A stretch of 64,000 nt of DNA from Neoarius graeffei (GCF_027579695.1 NC_083577.1:36177698-36241697), one strand, 5' to 3'; shown: positions 36,001 through 42,411, counted from the stretch's first letter. Translations and numbers: made by a program. Notes: generated by a model from the letters alone, not told the origin.

Positions 36001-39000
36001 GTCAAATTTACTACTTTAAAAAAACATTTTTAAAAAAATCGTGGGTGTATCGAATCGTGGGTCAAAAATTGCGATACGAATCGAATCGTGAGTTGGGTGT
36101 ATCGTTACAGCCCTAGTAATGAGTGTTAGTCATCTGTGTCTACATATAATGTCTATCAGCAATTAAAATGTTTTGGGAAGCGAAACCAGAAATCGCCAGG
36201 TAACTACAGTTGCCGTCGTATAAACGGCGACTCCCAGTATCGCCTCCCGAAATTATCATGATAATGGAGGAAGCTTTCCTACGTGCAAACAGTAGAAACT
36301 TTAAAAAAATAAACATAAATGCTTACCTGTGCAGTCTTTGAATCGGGAAACATTTTTTTTCGCTAGCTGCGAAAAATGGTCTGCCACAGTTGGGGGGATG
36401 TTGTGTTCCACGAGAAATTGGCAGAACATAACTTCTGCAGCCATCACAGAAGTCTGGGCAGTCCGAGCCGATGTACTTAAATGACCGGGAAAACCACGTG
36501 CAACTATAAAACCATATAAATCGAAAATAGTTCCGTTTCATTGGGTATGCGTGTTTGAAAAAATAAATGGTGGATGCTAAGAAAATTTTCTCAGAGTAAC
36601 GGAAAAAATCTCTGATACAAAACGTAATTTTCCCGTATGAAAATCAGTGTATGCCGTATTAGCCAAAAAAAAATTGCATTTTCCCATACAAAATACGGGG
36701 AAACTGTATAACTTGATGTGTATGGTGAGGTCCAGAGGTCTGAGACCGCATTGAGAAACTGGGATTTTTTTTCTTTTCCTTTTGACACAGTTTTAGAATT
36801 TAAAAGATTTTTAACCAAAGAGAGGAAAATATTTAATAACTTGGAATATTCAAGATTCTGCACTATTTCTCGGTCACTGTGTAAATTTAAACATATTTGC
36901 GATGGTGATCGGGTTAACTGACCGCGAGTTGGCCTAGTGGTTAGCATGTCCGCCTCTCGACCGGGAGATCGCAAGTTCTACTCGCGGTCAGGTCATGCCA
37001 AAGACCATCATAAAAATGGTACCTACTGCCATCTGGCAAGGCATGCTGCAATACAGATGCGAGTGGGGAAGTCAAACTCTCACAGTTACCAGAGGACTGG
37101 CCCCCCACTGTATGTAACCCTAACTGTATAGGCGAGAGGCCAAGGGCTATCGAAACGGAGATCAGCGCTGCACCCATGCACCTCAAAGAGCTGGTTAGTA
37201 CTGGGACAGGAGACTGCCTGGGAAGACCAGATCCTGGCATAGAAGGGGCATTGAATTTGATCAGGCTAACTAATTTGTACAAAATGGCACATTTTCCATG
37301 AGTCTTATCTCTTCTATTTAAGCACGTGTTCAGACGACATTGTAACGGATTTGATCTGACATAGTCAGGTTTTGGACAAATTTGTGATGTTTGTGCTGTT
37401 ATTAAAGGGAGACATAAAAATTAGTAAGAATTTCTGAAATCCATGAAAATATTTCTAAGAATGTATAATTATATAAAATCTTATGACTAGATAGATAGAA
37501 CTTTATTGATCCCTTTGGGCGGGTTCCCTCAGGGAAATTAAAATTCCAGCAGCATCATTACAGGATAAACAGAGAATAGAAAATAGAGAAAACTTCTAGA
37601 CAAATTAAGTATTAACATCTCATCTCTCATCTCATTATCTCTAGCCGCTTTATCCTGTTCTACAGGGTCGCAGGCAAGCTGGAGCCTATCCCAGCTGACT
37701 ACGGGTGAAAGGCGGGGTACACCCTGGACAAGTCGCCAGGTCATCACAGGGCTGACACATAGACACAGACAACCATTCACACTCACATTCACACCTACGG
37801 TCAATTTAGAGTCACCAGTTAACCTAACCTGCATGTCTTTGGACTGTGGGGGAAACCGGAGCACCCGGAGGAAACCCACGCGGACACGGGGAGAACATGC
37901 AAACTCCACACAGAAAGGCCCTCGCCGGCCACGGGGCTCGAACCCGGACCTTCTTGCTGTGAGGCAACAGCGCTAACCACTACACCACCGTGCTGCCAAA
38001 TATTAACACATACAATTATAAAAAATAAAATATGAAAAAAGTCCAGCAGGAGAGGTATTGCACATTTATATTGCACATTGTCCAGTATTGCTTTTTTGTC
38101 AGGTGAGACTACTGCTCCTTCCCGTCCTCCTGTTACCCCTCCTCCCCCCCAGAGAGGAGTATAATTATATAATTTGTAATGGAAAGGTTTGTATTAGGTT
38201 CAGAAAAAAAAACTGCAAAATGGAAGTATTTTCTATGTTGGTATCAGATTTTTGGGCCCCGCTGTATGTGGTCCTTGAACATCCTGTTCTAGATTTAGTC
38301 CCCCTTTGCTGTTATATTAGCCTCCGTTCTTCTGGGAAGGCTTTCCACTAGATTTTGGAGCGTGGGTGATTTTCCTATTCGGCCACGAGCCATATAGTCG
38401 AGTTGTGGACTACTGTGTGGCTTGACGTGCATTATTGTTCTAACAACACAGGTTTGACTTCAGTCAGTGGCAACATAGTCTGGAAGTCATTGATATTTGA
38501 GTCGCAAGAGCAGGGGGTAGTTGTGTATGAGAAGGATCACTTTTTTCTTCATCCTTTTTAGAAGTGGTAGCAAATCTAGGATACGTCTTTTCCTGGATTA
38601 TAAACAGACTTGTAGTTGGTACTGTATTTCAGCTATTCTGCCTTGTTGCATAAACAGCAGATAGAAAAGATGTGGTGATTGTGTGGTTGCTGTCTTCTAT
38701 TGAACAGAAAAGGAAATTGTCAGACAAACCAGTGGAGGCAGGGGAGGACTACACAAAGTTCAACAGTGCTGACTTCATCCGAAAAGTGAGTGAGAACGTC
38801 GAGCCAAGCACATTAGGCTTTTGCGTTTTTGCCCTTCATAAGCCTGCCTGTAGCAACTGTCTGCCTATCTGTGCTTCAATGTGGTATGGCTGCAGACTTT
38901 TTTGTTCCACCTTTACTGTTTGAAGCATGTGTGTGTGAGAGAGAGAGAGAGAGTGAGTGCACAAGGACTAAATAAAACGTTACTGTTTTCCTGATAGCCC

Positions 39001-39108
39001 CCTAAGAAGATGACAGCTGCTCAGAAGACACTTGCTAAAGTTGACAAAACTGGCATGAAGACCATGTCTTCCTTCTTTAGCCCTAAAGCCAAGCAGGAAA
39101 AGAAGTGA
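5976..39108 (+). CDS. RNASEH2B: RNASEH2B, ribonuclease H2 subunit B (3' eight exons)
   Basis: Spliced coding sequence, join of 5976-6052, 20573-20687, 20760-20824, 27569-27674, 27762-27843, 32704-32749, 38708-38785 and 38998-39108, giving about 225 residues. Every junction has AG/GT dinucleotides and the codon phases agree across all seven introns. RNASEH2B is the non-catalytic B subunit of nuclear RNase H2, which removes ribonucleotides from DNA and RNA in RNA:DNA hybrids; it forms a triple-barrel dimer with subunit C beside catalytic subunit A. Diagnostic stretches are [29 protein letters not shown] and [17 protein letters not shown], all close to the human protein as I recall it. The last exon ends with a PCNA-binding-like motif, MKTMSSFF. 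The residue aligned with human Ala177 (common Aicardi-Goutieres allele site) is Ala here. The N-terminal exons (about 80 residues) are not visible. Introns are very rich in transposons, the largest being 14.5 kb. Confidence 0.95.
6142..6516 (-). mobile_element. tRNA-headed SINE, full length
   Basis: Flanked by a perfect 13-bp duplication CACAGGGAGTGCT (6129-6141, 6517-6529). Same ATGAG-tail subfamily; it sits 90 bp into the large intron. Confidence 0.92.
6689..7062 (+). mobile_element. tRNA-headed SINE, full length
   Basis: Duplication AGTTACATTTA at 6678-6688 and 7063-7073. B box GGTTCGAACCC with one change from the consensus. It lies in inverted orientation to the copy 170 bp upstream, so the pair could form a long hairpin in the pre-mRNA. 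Confidence 0.92.
7904..8910 (+). mobile_element. 6-bp-TSD element with CATGGGTGCAAG ends
   Basis: Perfect 12-bp terminal inverted repeats CATGGGTGCAAG and a perfect 6-bp duplication TAAGTC (7898-7903, 8911-8916); 1007 bp, no long open frame. The subterminal right end has a C-run and two perfect hairpins (8838-8854, 8857-8873). The superfamily is unresolved: a 6-bp duplication excludes Tc1 (TA), Kolobok (TTAA) and typical hAT (8 bp). Confidence 0.8.
9068..9438 (-). mobile_element. tRNA-headed SINE inside hAT coding remnant
   Basis: Flanked by a near-perfect duplication CCACTGRTGCACCA (9054-9067, 9439-9452; one mismatch). It splits the N-terminal part of the hAT transposase pseudogene that continues at 9453. 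Confidence 0.9.
9445..11140 (+). pseudogene. hAT transposase pseudogene, ZBED5/SCAND3-like type
   Basis: Successive frames read in order: a BED finger ([20 protein letters not shown] with a following [10 protein letters not shown]), a segment [20 protein letters not shown] that carries the DDE-fold Asp region, then [20 protein letters not shown], and a final [20 protein letters not shown] followed by FSK, the hAT dimerisation region. This is the gene-like hAT clade from which host ZBED5/SCAND3-type genes arose. It is broken by a frameshift near 9495, a shift before 9908, a stop at 10150, and further stops at 10810 and 11112. No function expected. Confidence 0.85.
11513..12995. mobile_element. 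TIR transposon with TACGTTCAGACTGCA ends, nested in SINE
   Basis: Inverted ends of 35 bp with one mismatch, beginning TACGTTCAGACTGCA and continuing CTGAAACGACCCATATCC. The flanking host SINE shows an imperfect 7-8 bp duplication (acatagac vs tgagagac), compatible with an old hAT. No transposase frame. About 1.1 kb without its own SINE insert (11852-12226). Confidence 0.85.
11852..12226 (+). mobile_element. tRNA-headed SINE, innermost of three-level nest
   Basis: Duplication AATTGATCAAG at 11841-11851 and 12227-12237. It lies within the TIR transposon 11513-12995, which itself lies in a SINE of the same family, so the SINE family was active both before and after that transposon moved. Confidence 0.93.
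13250..15333. other. Intron sequence with low-information repeats
   Basis: AT-rich intron sequence; no exon with supportable splice sites found. 14440-14580 holds a GC-rich stretch (GGGTCCAGGGGCGGAGCCC) of the kind found near the ends of fish hAT-like repeats, but no terminal repeats or duplications could be paired. Confidence 0.5.
15342..16097 (+). mobile_element. Non-autonomous hAT, TAGGGCTGCAC ends
   Basis: Perfect inverted ends TAGGGCTGCAC/GTGCAGCCCTA and a perfect 8-bp duplication ACTGTAAC (15334-15341, 16098-16105). Subterminal sequence is full of ATTAATCG/CGATTAAT motifs, likely transposase-binding sites. It contains the 91-bp mini-element at 15579-15669. Confidence 0.9.
15579..15669 (+). 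mobile_element. ~92-bp mini-MITE, CAGTGTTGCCAGAT ends, copy 1
   Basis: Inverted ends CAGTGTTGCCAGA/TCTGGCAACACTG with 8-bp duplication GCAGTATC/GCGGTATC (one mismatch). The body includes AACATATTTTGGGCTGGAAA. Closely similar copies at about 17683-17774, 35541-35632 and two in 41859-42069. Confidence 0.88.
16106..17253. other. Intron sequence between hAT nests
   Basis: No exon recognised. 16565-16735 is a dispersed repeat whose relative is at 49815-49960 (shared TTGGTTCAGCAACATGCTC and ATATCCAGTGAATGTGGATA). At 16748 CAGTGTTTCCCCTACG resembles a solo hAT terminus. 16921-16990 is a C-run followed by (GGT)n. Confidence 0.5.
17683..17774 (+). mobile_element. ~92-bp mini-MITE copy 2
   Basis: Same body as the copy at 15579, with the left end decayed to TTGTGTTGCC. 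It is flanked by a longer imperfect direct repeat (CGGGAAGATTTTCTAGTTTC on the left, CGGGAAGATTTCCTGGTTCC on the right) instead of a clear 8-bp duplication. Confidence 0.8.
17886..18050 (+). pseudogene. BED zinc finger exon of ZBED1-like hAT transposase
   Basis: ATG at 17886 opens [20 protein letters not shown] followed by [20 protein letters not shown], the aromatic W-x-F-F plus C-x2-C start of a BED finger. The His pair is lost: the frame runs into a stop at 18048 after [10 protein letters not shown]. This identifies the surrounding TAGGGCTG element as a hAT of the ZBED1 kind with the catalytic part deleted. Confidence 0.75.
18261..18959 (-). mobile_element. Non-autonomous hAT-type element, copy 2
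   Basis: Inverted relative of 908-1603 with the same TTTACATTAGACCGTATC ends; flanking 8-mers TCTCAGGC and CCTCAGTG share five bases, so the insertion is older than copy 1 or has decayed. Nested inside the hAT 17389-19326. Confidence 0.82.
19629..19862 (+). pseudogene. Small basic coiled-coil-like open frame of the 6-bp-TSD element
   Basis: 77 codons starting [20 protein letters not shown] and ending [12 protein letters not shown], with one in-frame TAG at codon 25. Strongly Lys/Arg/Glu-rich with heptad-like Leu/Ala spacing, so probably a charged helix. No family recognised. The frame is otherwise open to its own stop despite high charge, which suggests it once coded for a product of this element. 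Confidence 0.45.
20573..20687 (+). CDS. RNASEH2B: RNASEH2B exon (EKFQPLQQ)
   Basis: Acceptor ccacag at 20567-20572, donor gtgtgt from 20688. It holds 38 codons plus one base, starting [14 protein letters not shown] and ending HHVADER. In human the matching segment reads KFQPLDQVVVD. It lies only 38 bp beyond the end of the 17.26-20.53 kb transposon nest, so that nest sits almost against the acceptor site. Confidence 0.95.
20760..20824 (+). CDS. RNASEH2B: RNASEH2B exon ([11 protein letters not shown])
   Basis: Acceptor gttgtag ending at 20759 and donor gtgtgt at 20825, after a 72-bp intron, the only short intron besides 27675-27761. The two leading bases complete a Val codon with the G of the previous exon; then [18 protein letters not shown] and KKK. 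Confidence 0.95.
21087..21462 (+). mobile_element. tRNA-headed SINE, full length
   Basis: Duplication ACAAAGAAAAGG at 21075-21086 and 21463-21474. ATGAG-tail subfamily. Confidence 0.93.
21475..22407. other. Intron sequence without recognised features
   Basis: No exon or transposon end supported. 22040-22075 (TGTGCAAAAGTCTTAGTCACCC) and 23484-23512 (TGACTAAGACTTTTGCACCAGTACTG) form an inverted pair typical of a Tc1-type MITE enclosing the LINE and SINE insertions between them. Confidence 0.5.
22422..23075 (-). mobile_element. LINE insertion with 5' inversion (twin priming)
   Basis: Flanked by a perfect 14-bp duplication GAGACTATTTTTGT (22408-22421, 23076-23089). 22440-22838 on the minus strand encodes the C-terminal end of a fish non-LTR reverse transcriptase protein ([60 protein letters not shown]). 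The adjoining ~22870-23075 is 5'-region sequence of the same family in + orientation, ending ...GGGACATGGA. Tail is GACGAGACGAGAC. Confidence 0.82.
23203..23431 (+). mobile_element. 5'-truncated SINE with its own duplication
   Basis: Begins in the core domain (CCCCACAGTCCAAAG) with no tRNA head, yet is flanked by a perfect duplication ACATTTACCTT (23192-23202, 23432-23442). So it inserted already truncated, as expected for target-primed reverse transcription. Confidence 0.92.
23906..25225 (-). mobile_element. Tc1-like transposon, internally deleted
   Basis: Ends CAGTGCCTTGCAAAAGTATT and its inverse, with TA on both sides. The minus strand carries the transposase pseudogene 24838-24107. A related half copy is at 4484-5020. 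Confidence 0.93.
24107..24838 (-). pseudogene. Tc1-type transposase pseudogene, catalytic centre deleted
   Basis: N-terminal part (24838-24503) has the paired helix-turn-helix DNA-binding domain: [20 protein letters not shown], then [20 protein letters not shown] and the [12 protein letters not shown] hook. C-terminal part (24358-24107) has [15 protein letters not shown] with the catalytic Glu. The middle with the first two catalytic Asp residues is missing apart from a remnant, so the copy cannot encode an active enzyme. Confidence 0.88.
25786..27260 (+). mobile_element. Kolobok-type element with THAP exon, copy 1
   Basis: Inverted ends AGGAGATACGCAGAAC and GTTCTGCGTATCTCCT, each abutting TTAA (25782-25785, 27261-27264). 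TTAA duplication plus a THAP-domain frame is the Kolobok signature. Length 1475 bp; no catalytic transposase frame. A second copy in reverse orientation is at 39240-43710. Confidence 0.9.
26053..26400 (+). pseudogene. THAP-domain exon of Kolobok copy 1
   Basis: The frame reads [20 protein letters not shown], then [20 protein letters not shown] followed by [30 protein letters not shown] and KKRK. This has the C-x-(HxWP) start, W, C-x2-H and final PVPTI of a THAP finger. The likely ATG at 26056 is one base out of frame, so the copy is broken near the start. The matching minus-strand region at about 43180-43460 belongs to copy 2. Confidence 0.8.
27569..27674 (+). CDS. RNASEH2B: RNASEH2B exon ([10 protein letters not shown])
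   Basis: Acceptor cttttcag ending at 27568, donor gtaggt at 27675. There are 35 codons plus one base, starting [15 protein letters not shown] and ending TSVTE. The Ala of NTVNALK aligns with human Ala177 in my recalled alignment. Confidence 0.95.
27762..27843 (+). CDS. RNASEH2B: RNASEH2B exon ([15 protein letters not shown])
   Basis: Acceptor tttgtag ending at 27761, donor gtaagt at 27844, after an 87-bp intron. It encodes [19 protein letters not shown] then SKELHKHL, the most conserved helical segment of the family. It ends two bases into a codon that the next exon completes as Gln. Confidence 0.95.
28803..31582. mobile_element. 2.8-kb element with ~0.9-kb inverted arms
   Basis: Arms of about 890-900 bp (28803-29700 and 30680-31582) are near-identical inverted repeats starting GGGTCATTCCGTGCCAACTC. 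Landmarks mirrored in both arms include CCGTCTCAGATTTT, AAGAATCATATGTTTGTACC and TTAGCCCCCTCGGAAAGGAC. The 980-bp centre holds one open frame on the minus strand. Flanks are AAAA on both sides (28799-28802, 31583-31586), which may be a 4-bp duplication or chance. I cannot place it in a named superfamily. Confidence 0.85.
30135..30542 (-). CDS. Uncharacterised 135-aa frame in long-arm element
   Basis: ATG at 30542 to stop at 30135 with no break. The C-terminal 90 residues look like a folded domain: [20 protein letters not shown], then [34 protein letters not shown] and [17 protein letters not shown]. Alternating strands with conserved-type Trp/Tyr/Cys suggest a small Tudor/SH3-like beta barrel; this is inference from pattern. 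An acceptor-like CACTCAG lies just upstream (minus strand), so this is probably the last exon of a longer element gene whose other exons are deleted. It lacks a nuclease motif. The unbroken frame in an otherwise non-coding element is notable. Confidence 0.6.
   Translation of the reverse strand: MRRVSSDVVPSSVVDIGPETIPVLQSQLQAPSQMSQSAPNMYQPGKYIACVYDRKWYIGNIVTRNEEENDVYVNFLRQGRGNTFSWPPQSRKDECWVPLLHVLCVVEAPNIKSGGRHYQLTEDDFKLVKDLSFNL
32704..32749 (+). CDS. RNASEH2B: RNASEH2B exon ([15 protein letters not shown])
   Basis: This 46-bp exon has acceptor caaaag ending at 32703 and donor gtaaac at 32750. It encodes [15 protein letters not shown], a Pro/Ser/Lys-rich linker like the human LPEPS segment. 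It is too small to detect without the flanking phases, which fit exactly (one leading base, then 15 codons). Confidence 0.9.
32942..33317 (-). mobile_element. tRNA-headed SINE, full length
   Basis: Duplication CTGTTGCTTCCT at 32930-32941 and 33318-33329. Confidence 0.93.
33854..34229 (+). mobile_element. tRNA-headed SINE, full length
   Basis: Duplication ACATTGTATCAG at 33842-33853 and 34230-34241. Inverted relative to the copy 540 bp upstream. Confidence 0.93.
35131..36115 (+). mobile_element. Non-autonomous hAT, TAGGGCTGTAACGAT ends
   Basis: Perfect 15-bp ends TAGGGCTGTAACGAT/ATCGTTACAGCCCTA and a perfect 8-bp duplication GTAATGAG (35123-35130, 36116-36123). Subterminal GCGATACG motifs. 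Contains mini-MITE copy 3 and, at about 35700-35870, an inverted piece similar to the left end of the 7904-8910 element. Confidence 0.93.
35541..35632 (+). mobile_element. ~92-bp mini-MITE copy 3
   Basis: CAGTGTTGCCAG/CTGGCAACACTG ends with 8-bp duplication AAGGCATG/AAGGCACG (one mismatch). Third copy found inside a TAGGGCTG-type hAT. Confidence 0.9.
36919..37262 (+). mobile_element. Second tRNA-headed SINE family
   Basis: A different tRNA-like head, with A box TTGGCCTAGTGGTTAGCATG and B box-like AAGTTCTACTC inside a cloverleaf-sized unit (ACCGCGAGT...ACTCGCGGT pairs as acceptor stem). The body does not match the abundant SINE. Possible degenerate duplication GGGTTAAC/GGCTAAC. The A14-region and B box depart from a functional tRNA. 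Confidence 0.7.
37263..37489. other. Intron sequence, nothing recognised
   Basis: AT-rich sequence between the second-family SINE and a retroelement tail; no exon, repeat ends or RNA gene supported. Confidence 0.5.
37490..38100 (-). mobile_element. Retroelement 3' tail, ACTTTATTGATCCC type, split by SINE
   Basis: TAGATAGATAGAACTTTATT followed by GATCCCTTTGGG is the teleost LINE/SINE tail motif in inverse orientation; 37998-38100 (ATTGCACATTTATATTGCAC) continues the same repeat after the SINE at 37617-37997. No coding part. Confidence 0.6.
37617..37997 (-). mobile_element. tRNA-headed SINE, full length
   Basis: Imperfect duplication AAGTATTAACA/AAATATTAACA at about 37606-37616 and 37998-38008. 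Confidence 0.9.
38708..38785 (+). CDS. RNASEH2B: RNASEH2B exon ([14 protein letters not shown])
   Basis: Acceptor tgaacag ending at 38707, donor gtgagt at 38786; exactly 26 codons in phase 0. It encodes [19 protein letters not shown] followed by SADFIRK, matching the human LSDEPVEAKEDYTKFN block. Confidence 0.95.
38937..38955. repeat. (GA)n microsatellite in last intron
   Basis: Run of GA dinucleotides 40 bp upstream of the terminal RNASEH2B exon. Confidence 0.75.
38998..39108 (+). CDS. RNASEH2B: RNASEH2B terminal coding exon
   Basis: Acceptor cctgatag ending at 38997. It encodes [20 protein letters not shown] then [16 protein letters not shown] and a TGA at 39106-39108. MKTMSSFF fits a degenerate PCNA-interacting box (hydrophobic at the fourth position, FF at the end). 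The stop overlaps a possible donor (gtgagt at 39105), so an alternative downstream exon cannot be excluded, but the polyadenylation signal 45 bp on favours this as the end. Confidence 0.88.
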   Translation, partial: PPKKMTAAQKTLAKVDKTGMKTMSSFFSPKAKQEKK

Positions 39109-39152
39109 GTGTGTTTGTATCTGTAGGTGCTTGCATATGTGTATATTTTGTT

Positions 39153-39158
39153 AATAAA
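39153..39158 (+). terminator. RNASEH2B polyadenylation signal
   Basis: A canonical AATAAA lies 45 bp after the RNASEH2B stop codon and is followed by an A-rich stretch and then transposon sequence from about 39200. It would give a very short 3' UTR. Confidence 0.6.
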
Positions 39159-39959
39159 GTAAAAAAGAACAACCCACATGTACTTTGTCCATTCATTTTA
39201 GCAGAGTTCCCCCCTCGTGGAGCAAAGCTCCATACTTAAAGGAGATACGCAGAACCTTTTATTTTTACATAAATTTCTGAGTGGATAGTATCTCCATCCT
39301 TGACTCTTGTATGCTGCATAAATGGGAATTTAAAAATGTATATTTTTGAGAGTTAAAATCGACCGCAAAATTGGCATTGGAGCTGCCCCGCTGAGCCAGC
39401 CAGCCCTGAGCGCGTGACGTCACTGCGGTAACCGGTTTTAAGCCCGAGGCCTTTTACAGCTATAGACCAAAGTCATATAAATAAAAATTTATGGTGAAAG
39501 TAAAAAACACCGTTACCGACTTGCTCAACTAAGACTGATTTGACTTCATTGATTGTGGGTTGACTCTCATTAAAACAGGATGGGTGTTATAACTTGTGCA
39601 ACATACATGTACATGCATGCATTTTCACTGATAAAACGTCAAAGGCTAATTAAATAATCAGATGAACTGAGACAATCACATTCTGAAGCAAATTAAATAA
39701 TCTTATACCGGTAACTTAAACGCACAATACAAGTTACATGTATTAATCTACAGTGCCCTCCACAATTATTGGCACCCCTCGTTAAGATATGTTCTTAGGC
39801 TTCTAATAAATTCATTTTTTTTAAATAATATAGGAAAACAATGCAAAAAAAGAGAAAAATCCAACCTTTAATTCCAGTGCATTTATTCAGTGGGGAAAAA
39901 AAATCCCACATTTAAGAAATAATTCTTTTACATGAAATCAATTATTGGCACCCCTGATG

Positions 39960-40961
39960 TTAATACTGTGTACAACTCCCTTTTGCCAACAAGACAGCAC
40001 TTAATATTCTCCTATAACATTTCACAAGATAGGAGAATACAGAGAGAGGGATATTCGACCATTCCTCTTTGCACAATCTCTCTAAATCATCCAGAGTCCT
40101 GGGTCCTCTCCTATGCACTCTCCTCTTCAGCTCACCCCACAGGTTTTCAACTGGGTTGAGGTCTGGGGACTGAGATGGCCATGGGAGGAGCTTGATTTTG
40201 TGTCTGGTGAACCATTTTTGTGTAGATTTGGCCATATGTTTAGGGTCATTATCTTGCTGAAAGACCCAGTGACGACCCATCTTCAGCTTTCGGGCAGAGG
40301 CCACCAGATTTTGATTTAAAATGTCCTGGTATTTCAAAGAGTTCATGATGCCATGCACCCTAACAAGGTTCCCGGGGCCTTTGGAAGAGAAACAGGCCCA
40401 CAGCATCACCGATCCTCCCCCATATTTCACAGTGGGCATGAGGTGCTTTTCTGCTTACTCATTTTTTGTGATGTATTAGTGTTTGTTGCCAAAAAGCTCT
40501 ATCTTGGTCTCATCTGACCAAAGCACACGGTCCCAGTTGAAGTCCCAGTACCGCTTAGTGAACTCCAGACGTTTACGTTTATGCTTGTAAGTGAGAAAAG
40601 GCTTTTTCCGTGCATGCCTCCCAAACAGCTTGTTGGCGTGTAGATAGCGCCTGATGGTTGTTATGGAGACTTTGTGACCCCAAGATGCTACTCTTTGATG
40701 CAATTCTCTAACAGTGAGCTTTGGAGAACTCTTTCCTTCTCTTACCATCCTCCTCACTGTGCGTGGTGGCAAGATAAACTTGCATCCTCGTCCAGGCTTG
40801 TTTGCCACTGTTCCAGTTGTTTTAAACTTCTTGATGATTCCTCTGACTGTAGATATGGGCAGGTGTAGGCGAGTGGCTATTTTCTTGTAGCCATTGCCTG
40901 ACTTATGAAGGTCGACACACATCTGCCTTACTTGAATGGTGTGTTCTCTTGTCTTTCCCAT
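39960..40961 (-). pseudogene. Tc1-type transposase, nearly complete, one break
   Basis: ATG at 40961 gives MGKTREHTIQVRQMCVDLHK with the two helix-turn-helix units (GYKKIATRLHLPISTVRGII; ITTIRRYLHANKLFGR), the GRG hook, and the first catalytic Asp in RVLWSDETKIELFG, then stops at 40476. A second frame (40439-39960) resumes with [20 protein letters not shown], second Asp in WVFQQDNDPKHMA and Glu in LNPVENLWGELKRR. All DD34E residues are present; the break lies in 40440-40475, where sequence is missing or shifted. Close to 330 codons, the family norm. Confidence 0.9.
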
Positions 40962-41858
40962 GTTGAAGAGTGGATAAGAGAAATAGTCACATCATATTTA
41001 TACCCCAGGGAAACAGGATGTGATGAATTACTAATTAAAGGTTCCTAGATACTCTGATCAACTTGATAAACTACAGTAGAAATGACAAATGCTTCAATTG
41101 CATGTATTTTCTAGGAATTGTTGTGTGCGCCAATAATTGTGGAACAGGTGATTTTTATGAAAAATAATTATTTCTTAGTCAGGGATTTTTAAATTTTTAT
41201 TTTTTTAAATTCACTTGAGTTTAGGGTTACATTTTTCTACAACTTTCAGTGTGAGATTATGCTTCTGCAATAAAAATTTAATTTATTTTAAAGGGCTGAT
41301 GACACAAACATGACTCTATGCAATTTCTTAAACTATACAACATGGCAAACATGTTAGATTTCTGTTATAATTACGTGAAAAGAAGCTATTGTTACGCAAA
41401 TATCCAACTTTTAATTGCACAGCGCAAGAAAACTGGGTCCGTGGCTCGCGGCCATGTTGTGACGTCAGCGGAAGAACACGCTGCGGTTCACTGACTGTCT
41501 ACTCTGGTTCTACTCAATGGAAATGGCGCATGAAAACGCCGGTGAACTCTCTAGTGCTAGCTCTTCCTCTTCTGGGAGTCTAGAATTGTGTTGATCTCTT
41601 CCGAATAGAATCTATGATAGCCTACCCTCTTTACCCTTTGCCTCTCGTTGCTAGGCGGCAGTTACATGAAAGCCGCAAGCTTTCACAAGCAAATACATGA
41701 CTGATATCACGCCGACTTTATGATTACATTTATGATTATCATGTAGAATCTATAGCTCTACGTACCTTTATCTTATGTCGTTTCACAACACATGTTCTGA
41801 CAGGAGGACTGTCTTTGGATCCAGCATAGCTACTAGTAGACCCCCTCCGGAATACTGG

Positions 41859-42069
41859 CAGTGTTGCCAGATTGGGAGGAATCCCACCCAGTTGGACGGT
41901 TTCAAGTGCATTTTGGTGGGTTTTGAGCATATTTTGGGCTGGAAAACTTCAGCAGTATCTGGCAACAAATACTGCTGAAGTTTTCCAGCCCAAAATATGT
42001 TCAAAACCCACCAAAATGCACTTGAAACCGCTCAACTGGGCGGGAAACCTCCCAATCTGGCAACACTGT
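41859..42069. repeat. Two mini-MITEs head to head: 210-bp near-perfect palindrome
   Basis: 41859-41966 and 41967-42069 are copies of the CAGTGTTGCCAGAT mini-element in opposite orientation, meeting at AACAAATACTGC. They are a longer variant with an extra GGAATCCCACCCAGTTGGAC-type segment. The transcript would fold into a ~100-bp hairpin. Confidence 0.85.
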
Positions 42070-42335
42070 GTAGGCACTGCTGATGGTAGTAACACACGTT
42101 TGTGCTGAACTGAACACCCAAGAGATTCTTTTAAGCTGGGAAGGGTGTCAAAACAATCCAAATCAAAGTGTTCAGAGCACAGGACGGATGTTGGTGAGGG
42201 CTCCCACTTGTCACGAGTGCACCTGACTTGCTTCACCCACTTCGCATGCAGCTCGGGATCTCTGGGAAACTTGAATAAACTTACCCCATCCTTGTAGGTT
42301 TTGGAGCAAAAGCTGGCAACACAACGCGAAGGCAT
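42070..42335 (-). pseudogene. THAP-domain exon of second Kolobok family
   Basis: ATG at 42335 opens MPSRCVASFCSKTYKDGVSL, then FKFPRDPELHAKWVKQVRCT, KWEPSPTSVLCSEHFDLDCF and KRVLLPSAVPT. All THAP landmarks are intact: C-x4-C, FP, W, C-x2-HF and AVPT. The frame then enters the mini-MITE pair, so anything C-terminal is lost. Confidence 0.88.
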
Positions 42336-42341
42336 AATAAG

Positions 42342-42408
<67 letters not shown>
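42342..42408. repeat. (TA)n microsatellite
   Basis: About 33 uninterrupted TA units just upstream (minus-strand sense) of the THAP-exon start. Confidence 0.95.

Positions 42409-42411
<3 letters not shown>

Larger units (their letters stand above)
34709..36480 (-). pseudogene. hAT transposase pseudogene split by a second hAT
   Basis: On the minus strand, 36480-36330 reads [20 protein letters not shown] then [20 protein letters not shown], a segment common in fish hAT transposases; 34940-34709 reads [20 protein letters not shown], then [20 protein letters not shown] and [20 protein letters not shown], the hAT C-terminal dimerisation domain, ending in a stop. The catalytic middle is gone and a 985-bp hAT (35131-36115) sits between. 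Non-functional. Confidence 0.8.
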
